From JANMQK01 sp031370485 (GTDB lineage Bacteria > Acidobacteriota > Polarisedimenticolia > Gp22-AA2), in contig JANMQK010000093.1 of assembly GCA_031370485.1 (NCBI GenBank), positions 1-6,208 of the forward strand: a stretch of DNA of 6,208 nt, in the 5' to 3' direction. Positions within the stretch are counted from its first letter, which is position 1. Each line of letters opens with the position of its first letter. The notes below the pieces were generated by a model, which saw only the letters and a list, made by a program, of their open reading frames with translations, did not search any database and was not told the DNA's origin. The position numbers and the translations under genes were made by a program. Positions 1 through 5,282 of the stretch are shown here, in pieces.

Positions 1-80
1 CCGTCGGTGTCGATCAGAACAGGACAGGAGCTGCCGCGACGATCGGCGCGGAGCAGGCGTCGGGCGTGGTAGGTCTGCGT
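1..80 (-). CDS. Possible N-terminus of a further gene (HipA-like kinase?), partial, non-canonical ACG start
   Basis: A frame open to the window edge reads TQTYHARRLLRADRRGSS and continues CPVLIDTD. This looks like real protein: an arginine-rich first strand, a Gly-Ser turn, then a hydrophobic strand ending in acidic residues. That pattern resembles the beginning of HipA-like kinase domains (HipA_2 type: RLL, a GGS-like turn, PVLV-T-DG, then a conserved Lys off-window). No ATG, GTG or TTG lies in frame near the beginning. The purine run AGAGGGG (83..89) sits at ribosome-binding distance from an ACG codon (78..80), where ATG would give MQTYHARR. It would follow the lipoprotein gene after a gap of about 40 nt and happens to share its frame. 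The family guess is from memory of the pattern over only 26 residues. It could also be a non-coding tail. Confidence 0.35.
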
Positions 81-103
81 GTCCCCTCTGGCAACCCCGG
101 ACG

Positions 104-121
104 CCGGCGGGCTGCCGCCGG
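104..121 (-). terminator. GC hairpin just after the lipoprotein stop
   Basis: The arms CCGGCGG (104..110) and CCGCCGG (115..121) form a perfect 7-bp stem with a 4-nt loop, beginning one base past the TGA stop of the DUF4440 gene. No run of U follows on the minus strand, so it is not a standard intrinsic terminator. It could attenuate transcription, protect the mRNA end, or be a chance GC palindrome. Confidence 0.25.
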
Positions 122-122
122 G

Positions 123-635
123 TCAGGGAGGCGCGTCGTCCCACATGTGATGGGAGATCCGCCAGGATCCGTCCGGCAGCTTTTTCAGCACGTTGAGATA
201 GGTGCCGCGGTGACCGTGGGTCTTGGTGACCCCATTCTCCGTGACGGTCCACCCGACCTCGTCGCGCCCGTGCGCGTAAGCCATGCGGCAGTCGCCGCCG
301 ACATCGTCGGTGGTGATGTCGAGCTTCGTGATCTTCGTCGGCGGGCCGTCCGGCGGCCACCAGTACTTCGTGATCGCCGCGGTTCCGGCCACCGGCTCGG
401 CCCCGTGGGCGGGAAGGAGCACGGCGTCGGAAGTGAATGTGTCGAGGACCCCCTGGGCATCACCCCTCAGCCAGGCTGTCCGGTAGGCCTCGATAACACC
501 GCGGACCGCCTGTACGTCCTGCGCCGAAAGAGACGCGCCGCATTCAGGCGTGGCGGAGCAGGCGGCCGTGCATGCAAGAAGCAGCATCGCCAAGGCGGTG
601 AGAAGATGGAAGCCGCATGCGAGCCTGGGGGCCAT
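123..635 (-). CDS. DUF4440/SnoaL-like (NTF2 superfamily) lipoprotein
   Basis: This 170-aa protein starts with a secretion signal: basic residue R4, a hydrophobic stretch at about residues 9-21, then LLLAC with Cys22 as the probable lipidated cysteine (the lipobox is slightly imperfect, with Leu at -2; a second Cys is at 26). The mature part carries an NTF2-like cone fold of the DUF4440/SnoaL type. Helix 1 is at about 39-57 (VIEAYRTAWLRGDAQGVL), followed by a strand around DAVLLPAHGAEPVAGTAAI (70-89), and the typical ending GTYLNVLKKLPDGSWRISHHMW (145-165). Such domains bind small hydrophobic ligands or act as isomerases, or have no known function; no substrate can be named. Its ATG shares one base with the TGA of the DUF3467 gene (TGATG) and has only a weak AGG-type ribosome site, so translation is probably coupled. 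The family call is firm; lipidation is likely but inferred. Confidence 0.88.
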   Translation of the reverse strand: MAPRLACGFHLLTALAMLLLACTAACSATPECGASLSAQDVQAVRGVIEAYRTAWLRGDAQGVLDTFTSDAVLLPAHGAEPVAGTAAITKYWWPPDGPPTKITKLDITTDDVGGDCRMAYAHGRDEVGWTVTENGVTKTHGHRGTYLNVLKKLPDGSWRISHHMWDDAPP

Positions 636-925
636 CAGTGGAACACCTGGTCTTTCGGATCGGTCTCGCGCGGCTGCCCATGCTGCTGCTCGTACTTGTG
701 CAGGTTGTCGGTCAGGGCGGCGATGACCCGCTTCATGTGCCCGGGGCTCACGACGACCCGCGACACGAGGTGCGTCCCCCCGGGAGAGGCGAGCAGCCAG
801 TCGATGATGAACTCTTCGGGGCTGTGGGTCACCATCATATTGTTGCTGTATCTGCCCCGGGACATGTCGTCGCCTGTGACGATCTGGACCTGGGTCTCTC
901 CTGATTGATTCGGATCATCTGCCAT
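635..925 (-). CDS. DUF3467 family protein
   Basis: A 96-aa soluble protein with the full DUF3467 pattern. It has a variable acidic N-terminus (1-20), then GRYSNNMMVTHSPEEFIIDW (24-43), a glycine/proline loop, and SRVVVSPGHMKRVIAALTDN (55-74) followed by LHKYEQQHG (75-83), then a charged tail. This family of about 90-110 aa occurs singly in many bacteria and has no established function; the strand-rich first half and C-terminal helix are characteristic. The ATG is preceded by AGGAG (931..935) with a 5-nt spacer, and that site overlaps the TAG stop of the ankyrin gene. Only 8 nt separate the two genes, and the next gene overlaps by one base, so it is an internal operon member. No signal peptide or membrane segment is visible. 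Confidence 0.92.
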   Translation of the reverse strand: MADDPNQSGETQVQIVTGDDMSRGRYSNNMMVTHSPEEFIIDWLLASPGGTHLVSRVVVSPGHMKRVIAALTDNLHKYEQQHGQPRETDPKDQVFH

Positions 926-933
926 CGTGTCTC

Positions 934-2046
934 CTATGGGACTCGCCGGTCGCGAAGGAACTTCCCGATCTTCTTCCGGTTGCCGTAGATTGCCCAGTCG
1001 AGGGGCGTGCCGAGGTAGATCGTGTCCCTGATGTCCAGCCGCGCGCCCCGCTCAACGAGCAGCCGCACGACTTTGGCATGATCCGACCAGACGGCCTGGT
1101 GCAGAGGGGTCGCGTGCGCGTGAAAACCGTCGGGGTTGTACCGGTTCGGATCCTCGCCCGCGTCGAGAAGCAGGCGCACGATGATCGCGTGGCCCAGCTG
1201 GCTTGCGAGTGCCAGGGCGATGTGCCGGCTGAGGGGATCGGCGGACGGCAGGAGCCGCTCCGCGTCGTCGATCCGGCCGAGGCCGGCCACGGCGGGCAGG
1301 TTGCCGAGCGGCGCGCCCCGTTTCGAAAGCGCCTCGGCGGTTTTCAGGTAGCCGAAGGACAGTGCCGTCACGAGGGCCGACCGCCACTTCGATCCGGGCC
1401 CTTCGAGCGCGGCCCCGTGATCGAGGAGGACTTCGGCGAGCGCGATCTGGAGGCCGGCCTCCGCCGGGTGGGAGCTCGAAACCAGCATGCTCATGGTGGT
1501 GCATTTCGATTCGTACATGTCCGCCAGCGCGTCGGCCTCGGCGCCGGCATCGAGGAGCGTTTTCGCGACCTCGACAGCGTTTTTGGGAGTCTTCTGGCGC
1601 CCCCCCTCGACCCCGTTGGCGCCGACATAGTGCAGCAGCGTCGCGTGGTGCCTGCGCGTCGAGCGGGCGCGCGCCAGGTCCGGATGTCCGCGCAACATGT
1701 CCCGAAGTGTGGCGACGTCGCCCGAGACGACCGCTTCGACCGCACGTTAGAAACGCTCCACGGCTTCGTCGCGCCTGACGGCGCCGGCAAACGCCTCGAG
1801 ATCTTCCCAGGTCTCGAAGCCGTATCCGCGCGCCACGACCAAGCGCGCGTCGCCGGCGGCGAGCGTCGCGGGCTTCACCTCGCTCACCGGCATGCCCCGA
1901 AAGCGCGGGTGCTCCCACTTGAAGCGCCACGCCGCCCCTTCGTCACCGGACCGCAGCGCGTCGAAAAGCGCTTCCGCCTGCCGCCGGTAGTCGTCGAGAG
2001 GGGCATTCCAGGGAAGGGAATCGGCCCCGTGCCCGGCGGCGCTCAC
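934..2046 (-). pseudogene. Ankyrin-repeat protein interrupted by one in-frame TAA
   Basis: The reading frame from GTG (2044..2046) to TAG (934..936) spans 370 codons and is broken only by TAA at codon 100. The first 99 residues hold the N-terminal part seen in a class of bacterial ankyrin proteins: LDDYRRQAEALFDALRSGD, WRFKWEHPRFRG (40-51) and the ARLVVARGYGFETWEDLEAF motif (67-86). After the stop the frame resumes without a gap (RAVEAVVSGDVATLRDMLRG). Ankyrin helices follow: AVEVAKTLLDAGAEADAL, LQIALAEVLLDHGAALEG, YLKTAEALSKRGAPL, HAIIVRLLLDAGEDPN, ATPLHQAVWSDHAKVVRLLV and TPLDWAIYGNRKKIGKFLR. The fold mediates protein binding; no partner is evident. The GTG start is supported by AAGGAGG (2053..2059) and a GTGA overlap with the upstream gene. 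Restart after the stop would first be possible at ATG 1698 (codon 117), which has no ribosome site. It may be a real pseudogene, a recoded gene or a sequencing error. Confidence 0.85.
1747..1749 (-). other. Premature TAA inside the ankyrin gene
   Basis: On the minus strand the codons read GAG CGT TTC TAA CGT GCG GTC GAA, i.e. ERF-stop-RAVE. The stop 1749..1747 is in phase with both the upstream GTG start (2046) and the downstream ankyrin frame. Relatives, as I recall them, have a glutamate or similar residue here (RFE-AVEAVV), so one G-to-T change from GAA would explain it. Confidence 0.85.
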
Positions 2047-2576
2047 TTCGCGCCTCCTTGCAAGGAGACCATGGCGGCGAGGGCGGCGTCTTTCTGGTCC
2101 TTCCCCCAGGGCGGGCCGGCCTGCTTCCCGAGCGCCGCGATCCGCTTCCTCAGCATGGTTGACGGAGCCCCGAGCGCCCGGGAGGCGCGCTGGTCGAGTT
2201 CCTTTTCGAGAATCGTCACGAGGCGCAGTTCGCATTCGGTGGCGGCCATGGCAAGGGCCTCGCGGAACAGCACCCCTTCGGCGACGAGGGCGCAGGCCGC
2301 GACGTCGTGCCCGCCCTCTTTCGCGCGCTTCGCCGCGGCCCGCATCTCACGCGCGGCGTTCCGGCGCGCCGCCTCGATGCCGCGCTCGACCATCTCACGC
2401 GCGGCGACTGCTTCCAGGTTTTCCGCCGCATGGTAAGGCTGCTTCGCCCACTCCTCGCCCGCCTGGATCAATTCCATCCGGCGCCGATCGACCACCTGGT
2501 GGTGGCCGCCCTCCGCGCCCAGAACGACGAGGGAGGCCCAGCCCGAGTGGGCTTTCAATCCGAAGGCGACTTTCAT
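2043..2576 (-). CDS. Conserved protein of unknown function, possible RNase H/RuvC-like fold
   Basis: A 177-aa soluble protein; I recognise the family look but no assigned name. It opens MKVAFGLKAHSGWASLVVLG (1-20), continues through a strand VVDRRRMELI (28-37) and the motif EEWAKQPYHAAE (41-52), then a long basic helix (55-87). A strand VAACALV leads into AEGVLFREALAMAA (99-112), then LRLVTILEKEL (118-127), and it ends GPPWGKDQKDAALAAMVSL (154-172). The order of strands and helices, Glu100 and the terminal KDQKDAALAA resemble RuvC-type RNase H folds (terminal DADALALA helix), but the first-strand aspartate of that fold is absent (GLKAHSG). This fold link is an inference. The ATG at 2574..2576 is chosen because upstream in-frame sequence is low-complexity shadow of the propeller gene; its ribosome site is weak. 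The TGA overlaps the ankyrin GTG by four bases (GTGA). Confidence 0.85.
   Translation of the reverse strand: MKVAFGLKAHSGWASLVVLGAEGGHHQVVDRRRMELIQAGEEWAKQPYHAAENLEAVAAREMVERGIEAARRNAAREMRAAAKRAKEGGHDVAACALVAEGVLFREALAMAATECELRLVTILEKELDQRASRALGAPSTMLRKRIAALGKQAGPPWGKDQKDAALAAMVSLQGGAK
2053..2059 (-). promoter_or_regulatory. Shine-Dalgarno AAGGAGG of the ankyrin gene
   Basis: AAGGAGG lies 6 nt before GTG (2044..2046), inside the last codons of the unknown 177-aa protein (its LQGG). It fixes the ankyrin start despite the lack of an ATG. Confidence 0.8.
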
Positions 2577-2607
2577 GATTGCGTCTCTGCCGCAGGATGC
2601 CACAGGA

Positions 2608-2622
2608 GGCGGGCGACCCGCC
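2608..2622 (-). repeat. Small hairpin in the gap after the propeller gene
   Basis: GGCGGG (2608..2613) and CCCGCC (2617..2622) form a 6-bp stem with a 3-nt loop in the 67-nt gap between the propeller gene stop and the next ATG. No U-run follows, and I see no promoter in the gap. It may act as an intra-operon attenuator or be GC coincidence. Confidence 0.25.
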
Positions 2623-2643
2623 AGCCGCCCCCTGACGGGCCGA

Positions 2644-3618
2644 TTACTCCCCGTTCGCTCCGGGGGAGGAGGGGGGCACGGCTCCTTGATCGAAATCCAG
2701 GACGAAGATGCCGATCGTCTCGCCGCGCTCGCGGTTGAAGACGATCCGCTTCCCGTCGGGCGAGACGTTGGCGCGCCCGTCAACGTACCCGGCGGACGGG
2801 AAGGTGATCTGCCGCGGCCTTGAGCCGTCGGGGTCCATGACGAAAAGCGCGAAGGGGCCTGCCCGCCTCGACGAGAAGACGATCCGCTTTCCATCGGGGG
2901 TCCAGGTTGGCCAGCCGTCCGCGGGCGCGTCATCGGTTATGTTCACCGGTTTCGAGCCATCCCGGCTCCTGACGATGACGTCGTCATGGCCGGCGGTGAG
3001 GTTCGTCAGGTAGACGATCCGGTCGCCCTTTGGAGAGACGCGGGCGCAGGTGTCGTCATCGTCGCTCGTGACGAGCCGCCGGACCGACTTGCCGTCGGGG
3101 GCCGCCTCGTAGATCTGGAACCGGTCCACATCGCGGGTCGAGTTGAACAGGATCTTAGCGCCATCCGGAGACCAGTAGGGGTGGATGTCCCTGCCGGGAT
3201 GGTTCGACAGGTTCCGCGGGCCGCTGCCGTCGGCCTTCATGACGTAGACCTCTTCGTTGCCGTCGCGATCCGAGATGAACGCGATGGACGAATTATCCGG
3301 CGACCAGTCCGGAAAGTTGTTGTTCGAGTCGCCGTTCGTCAGCTGCTCGCGACGCGAGCCGTCGCGATCCATGACGAAGATCTGCCACTTTCCGCCCTTG
3401 TTGGATTGGTAGAGTATCCGCGCCCCGTCTTTCGACCAGTGCGGATAGGCGTACTTAACCCCCTCCTCCCACAGCACCCGCCGCGGCTCCGCGCCGGGCG
3501 GCCGCTCTGGGTCGGGCCGCGGCGCGGGAAGGGCGGCGGTGGTACCGGCCAGGGACGCCAGCGCCAGCCCGGCGACGGTGAGGATGCCCCTCCATCCCGG
3601 TCCGAACAGGGCTTTCAC
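2644..3618 (-). CDS. Exported PD40 (TolB-like) beta-propeller protein
   Basis: A 324-aa protein with an N-terminal signal sequence (basic start, hydrophobic residues about 11-30, ALPAP near the likely cleavage point), so it acts outside the cytoplasm. The rest is six PD40/WD40-like blades with a regular spacing of about 44-45 residues. Each has a core W-S-P-D-G-x-x-I-x-F followed by a strand and M-D-x-D-G-S. The cores are at W61 (HWSKDG), W105 (DWSPDN), W149 (YWSPDG), V194 (RVSPKG), W239 (TWTPDG) and V285 (NVSPDG). It lacks the N-terminal TolB domain and any peptidase domain, so it is the propeller alone, closed by a short Pro/Ser/Gly tail. Propellers of this kind bind proteins or glycans; no partner is known here. 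The GTG start is set by GGGAGGT (3624..3630). It is the first gene of the left operon, downstream of a candidate promoter. Confidence 0.92.
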   Translation of the reverse strand: MKALFGPGWRGILTVAGLALASLAGTTAALPAPRPDPERPPGAEPRRVLWEEGVKYAYPHWSKDGARILYQSNKGGKWQIFVMDRDGSRREQLTNGDSNNNFPDWSPDNSSIAFISDRDGNEEVYVMKADGSGPRNLSNHPGRDIHPYWSPDGAKILFNSTRDVDRFQIYEAAPDGKSVRRLVTSDDDDTCARVSPKGDRIVYLTNLTAGHDDVIVRSRDGSKPVNITDDAPADGWPTWTPDGKRIVFSSRRAGPFALFVMDPDGSRPRQITFPSAGYVDGRANVSPDGKRIVFNRERGETIGIFVLDFDQGAVPPSSPGANGE

Positions 3619-3623
3619 AGGCT

Positions 3624-3630
3624 ACCTCCC
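3624..3630 (-). promoter_or_regulatory. Shine-Dalgarno GGGAGGT of the propeller gene
   Basis: GGGAGGT sits just upstream of GTG (3616..3618), with 6 nt between GGAGG and the start. It supports GTG as the start, placing the signal peptide correctly at the N-terminus. Confidence 0.8.
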
Positions 3631-3670
3631 GGGCCAATTCGCGCGCTTGTCCTCAGTCATCCGCGTGCTC

Positions 3671-3698
3671 ATGATACCGCGGTCAGGCCGGCGCTCAA
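3671..3698 (-). promoter_or_regulatory. Candidate sigma70-type promoter of the left operon
   Basis: On the minus strand TTGAGC (3698..3693; 4 of 6 matches to TTGACA) is followed after 16 nt by TATCAT (3676..3671; 5 of 6 to TATAAT). Transcription would begin near 3664, leaving an untranslated leader of about 45 nt before the propeller GTG. It lies in the largest intergenic gap of the window (3619..3722), where an operon start is expected. The call rests on motif matching only. Confidence 0.5.
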
Positions 3699-3710
3699 CC
3701 CAGGCCGGCC
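3686..3710 (-). terminator. GC hairpin between the two gene clusters
   Basis: GGCCGGC (3686..3692) and GCCGGCC (3704..3710) form a 7-bp stem with an 11-nt loop, 13 nt past the stop of the cyclotransferase-like gene. There is no U-run after it. The candidate -35 box lies in the loop, so it could end the right operon while overlapping the left promoter. Chance pairing is quite possible at this GC content. Confidence 0.25.
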
Positions 3711-3722
3711 CGATCGGTCGTC

Positions 3723-4139
3723 TCACGCGATGCCGTCGACGTACTCTGCGGGAAGCCCCAGGCGCCTGGCGAGATCGCGCAGCGTCCTCGCGTACTCCTC
3801 GTTCGCCTCCCCAGGCCGCGGCGGCACGGGCAGGTTGAAGCACAGGGCCGGGACACGTACTGCGTTGTCGAGCTCGGCGATCACGGCCTCGGGGCGATAC
3901 ACCCTCACACTGGACTCTGCGTACAGTCGGTCTATCTCATCGTGCGACAGGTCCACCAGCACGCCATGCGCACGCCCCCCGGGATCGGGCACGAGGGTCG
4001 CACGCTCCCCGACGCGAAGCGCGAACCCCGGAACGGAGCCCCGGCGCGGATTGACGGGGTCAACACCCCTGGCCCGCAAGGCCTCCGCGTCCATGAACAG
4101 ACCGTAGAAGAAAACGCTGACGCGTCTAGGGGTTGTCAT
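3723..4139 (-). CDS. Gamma-glutamylcyclotransferase-like (AIG2/GGCT fold) protein
   Basis: A 138-aa soluble protein with the GGCT-like pattern. The N-terminal strand and phosphate-type loop is VFFYGLFMD (9-17), then GSVPGFALRVGERATLVPDPGG (34-55), then HGVLVDLSHDEIDRLYAESS (58-77), where Glu75 is at the place of the family's catalytic glutamate (human GGCT has DEQEG there). It continues with YRPEAVIAEL (81-90) and PALCFNLP, and a C-terminal helix EEYARTLRDLARRLGLP (114-130). Members convert gamma-glutamyl compounds to 5-oxoproline or cleave gamma-glutamylamines; the substrate here cannot be told, and the canonical YGSL loop is YGLF. ATG 4137..4139 is chosen because MTTPRRVSVFFYG is a normal family start; the longer frame to 4346 is the VOC shadow. 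It overlaps the VOC gene by 14 nt and lacks a visible Shine-Dalgarno site, suggesting translational coupling. Confidence 0.83.
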   Translation of the reverse strand: MTTPRRVSVFFYGLFMDAEALRARGVDPVNPRRGSVPGFALRVGERATLVPDPGGRAHGVLVDLSHDEIDRLYAESSVRVYRPEAVIAELDNAVRVPALCFNLPVPPRPGEANEEYARTLRDLARRLGLPAEYVDGIA

Positions 4140-4521
4140 CGGGGAGGTAGGTGCCGAACGTCCAGGGGTGCCCTTCCAGGTCCCGGGCATGGTATTCGCT
4201 GGCGCCGAAGTCGGTGTCCGCGATCGGGCTCGTGATCTCCGCGCCGGCCGATCGCGCCCGCTCGAAGTGCGCCTCGAGGTTGTCAACATACACGTAGAGG
4301 GCCTGCGTCGCGGCACCGAGAGCTCGAGGGCTGGACATGGGTTCACCCGGTCTGGCGGAGCCGAGCATGATGACGTTCGTGCCGAGCCTCAGTTGCGCAT
4401 GGCGGACGATCGGCCCCGACTCCGGAACCGAAAACAGCTCGACGAAGCCAAATGTCCCGCAGAGCGACCGGATCGCGCCGCGGGCGTCGTTGTATCGGAG
4501 GATGGGGAAGATCGTCTGCAC
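4126..4521 (-). CDS. VOC-superfamily (glyoxalase/bleomycin-resistance-like) protein
   Basis: A 131-aa protein with the two beta-alpha-beta-beta-beta units of the vicinal oxygen chelate fold. Unit 1 runs from FPILRYNDARGAIRSLCGTF (5-24) to HAQLRLGTNVIMLGS (41-55). Unit 2 runs from ATQALYVYVDNLEAHFERAR (71-90) through SAGAEITSPIADTDFGASEY (91-110) to the closing RDLEGHPWTFGTYLP (113-127), which is characteristic of the PhnB/glyoxalase-like subgroup. Close relatives are often annotated as glyoxalase or antibiotic-resistance proteins, but the true substrate is usually unknown. No reaction is claimed. The start is GTG (4519..4521), backed by AGGAGG 4 nt upstream. It lies 41 nt after the small membrane protein gene and overlaps the following cyclotransferase-like gene. 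Confidence 0.9.
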   Translation of the reverse strand: MQTIFPILRYNDARGAIRSLCGTFGFVELFSVPESGPIVRHAQLRLGTNVIMLGSARPGEPMSSPRALGAATQALYVYVDNLEAHFERARSAGAEITSPIADTDFGASEYHARDLEGHPWTFGTYLPDDNP

Positions 4522-4525
4522 ACGA

Positions 4526-4531
4526 CCTCCT
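4526..4531 (-). promoter_or_regulatory. Shine-Dalgarno AGGAGG of the VOC gene
   Basis: A perfect AGGAGG ends 4 nt before GTG (4519..4521), the strongest ribosome site in the window. It decides the non-ATG start. The rest of the 41-nt gap to the previous gene shows no promoter or terminator that I can see. Confidence 0.8.
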
Positions 4532-4562
4532 GTCGCAACCGTCTGCCGCGCCCGGTGCCCGC

Positions 4563-4748
4563 CTAACGTCGCTCACTCCGCCATAGCATGAACGCCAGCG
4601 TACCCGAGACCAGGAAGGCGATAGCGCTCACCCACATCGGGATGACCCTGTCCGCCACCGTCACCTGGAGCCCGAAGACCAGGCGGAGCAGGTGTGCGAG
4701 CGACACCGTTGCCAGGAGCACCGTGGCCATGCGAGTTGCGGGTTTCAT
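4563..4748 (-). CDS. Small two-helix membrane protein, unknown function
   Basis: A 61-aa protein with two hydrophobic segments: about 7-26 (MATVLLATVSLAHLLRLVFG) and 36-56 (IPMWVSAIAFLVSGTLAFML). They are joined by a short loop QVTVADRV, and WRSERR forms a basic C-terminus. Positive charges at both ends suggest a hairpin with both termini in the cytoplasm. The pattern LLRLVFG, then VTV, then PMWVS and MLWR, is one I recall from many short unnamed bacterial proteins, so it is likely a genuine conserved gene rather than a random frame. The ATG is 12 nt after the reductase TGA, with only a weak GAGG-type ribosome site about 9 nt upstream. Its position inside the operon supports it. Function is unknown. 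Confidence 0.8.
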   Translation of the reverse strand: MKPATRMATVLLATVSLAHLLRLVFGLQVTVADRVIPMWVSAIAFLVSGTLAFMLWRSERR

Positions 4749-4760
4749 GATGACGAGCCC

Positions 4761-5282
4761 TCACCCGATATGGTACTCGCTCTGGACCAGGCCGCTCGGA
4801 TAGTGCCGGGTCGCCACATGGCGGAGGCGGATGTCGCGCGGCAGGGCGCCGAAGAGGGGAATGCCGTCGCCGATGAGCACGGGCACCCGGGTGATGATGA
4901 GTCGCTGAATGAGCCCCGCGCGCAGGAACCCTTGAATCGTGATCCCGCCGTCGATGTAAAGATTGCGGGCGCCGCTCGCGGCCAGTCTCGAGACGATCTC
5001 GGCCGGGGGACCGGCCATCTGTTCGACGACGCCTCCGACGGCCGCGGACAGATCGACGGGACGGCTGCTGAGGACCACGACGCGCTTCTTGCCATAAACC
5101 CAAGGCCCAAGAGTCAAAACCTTCTCGAAGGATTTGCGGCCGATCACGATCGCATCGACGCCGGCGATGAACTCGTCGTAGCCGTGGGGTTCGCCGCCCC
5201 CTTCCGGCAGGAAGTCGAGATCGTGGTTGGCCCGCGCGATGAAGCCGTCAACACTCGTTCCGACAAAAACCGATGCCGTCAT
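4761..5282 (-). CDS. Dihydrofolate reductase family (RibD C-terminal type) protein
   Basis: A 173-aa protein of the DHFR/RibD-C fold, which usually binds NADPH and reduces a pterin- or pyrimidine-like substrate. Landmarks in order: the first strand and loop ASVFVGTSVDGFIARANHDL (3-22), GYDEFIAGVDAIVIGRKSFE (34-53), WVYGKKRVVVLSSRP (61-75), and the nucleotide-binding region GARNLYIDGGITIQGFLRAG (104-123). Then come LIITRVPVLIGDGIPLFG (128-145) and the ending GLVQSEYHIG. The length is normal for the stand-alone branch, which is distinct from true FolA; members are generally annotated as 'dihydrofolate reductase family' without a proven reaction. Its ATG overlaps the amidohydrolase stop (ATGA), and AGGAG (5289..5293) lies 6 nt upstream. 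The next gene follows after 12 nt. Confidence 0.93.
   Translation of the reverse strand: MTASVFVGTSVDGFIARANHDLDFLPEGGGEPHGYDEFIAGVDAIVIGRKSFEKVLTLGPWVYGKKRVVVLSSRPVDLSAAVGGVVEQMAGPPAEIVSRLAASGARNLYIDGGITIQGFLRAGLIQRLIITRVPVLIGDGIPLFGALPRDIRLRHVATRHYPSGLVQSEYHIG

Noticed and set aside
66..908. Plus-strand open frame of 280 codons
   Set aside because: It is antisense to the DUF4440 and DUF3467 genes, both of which have strong family matches; the plus product has none.
1052..1930. Minus-strand 292-codon frame overlapping the ankyrin gene
   Set aside because: It is an out-of-frame Arg/Ala/Gly-rich shadow of the ankyrin coding sequence, and it does not explain the ankyrin stop as a frameshift.
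2047..2235. N-terminal extension of the ankyrin gene to an upstream Met
   Set aside because: The extension overlaps the unknown gene and is low-complexity; the GTG at 2046 with AAGGAGG is far better.
1078..2436. Long plus-strand open frame of 452 codons
   Set aside because: It lies opposite the ankyrin gene and the unknown gene, and its protein is Arg/Pro/Ala-rich with no domain. High GC makes antisense frames stay open.
2577..2933. N-terminal extension of the unknown 177-aa protein
   Set aside because: The extra 119 residues are Ser/Pro/Arg-rich shadow of the propeller gene; real protein character begins at MKVAFGL.
3622..3676. Short leader frame (MSTRMTEDKRANWPGR) before the propeller gene
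   Set aside because: Its first ATG overlaps the proposed -10 box, and there is no ribosome site for either ATG. It is most likely chance.
2986..4107. Plus-strand open frame of 373 codons
   Set aside because: It crosses the antisense of the propeller gene, the promoter gap and the cyclotransferase-like gene. Its composition is low-complexity and it has no motif.
4140..4346. N-terminal extension of the cyclotransferase-like protein
   Set aside because: It is a shadow of the VOC gene; the family start fits the ATG at 4139.
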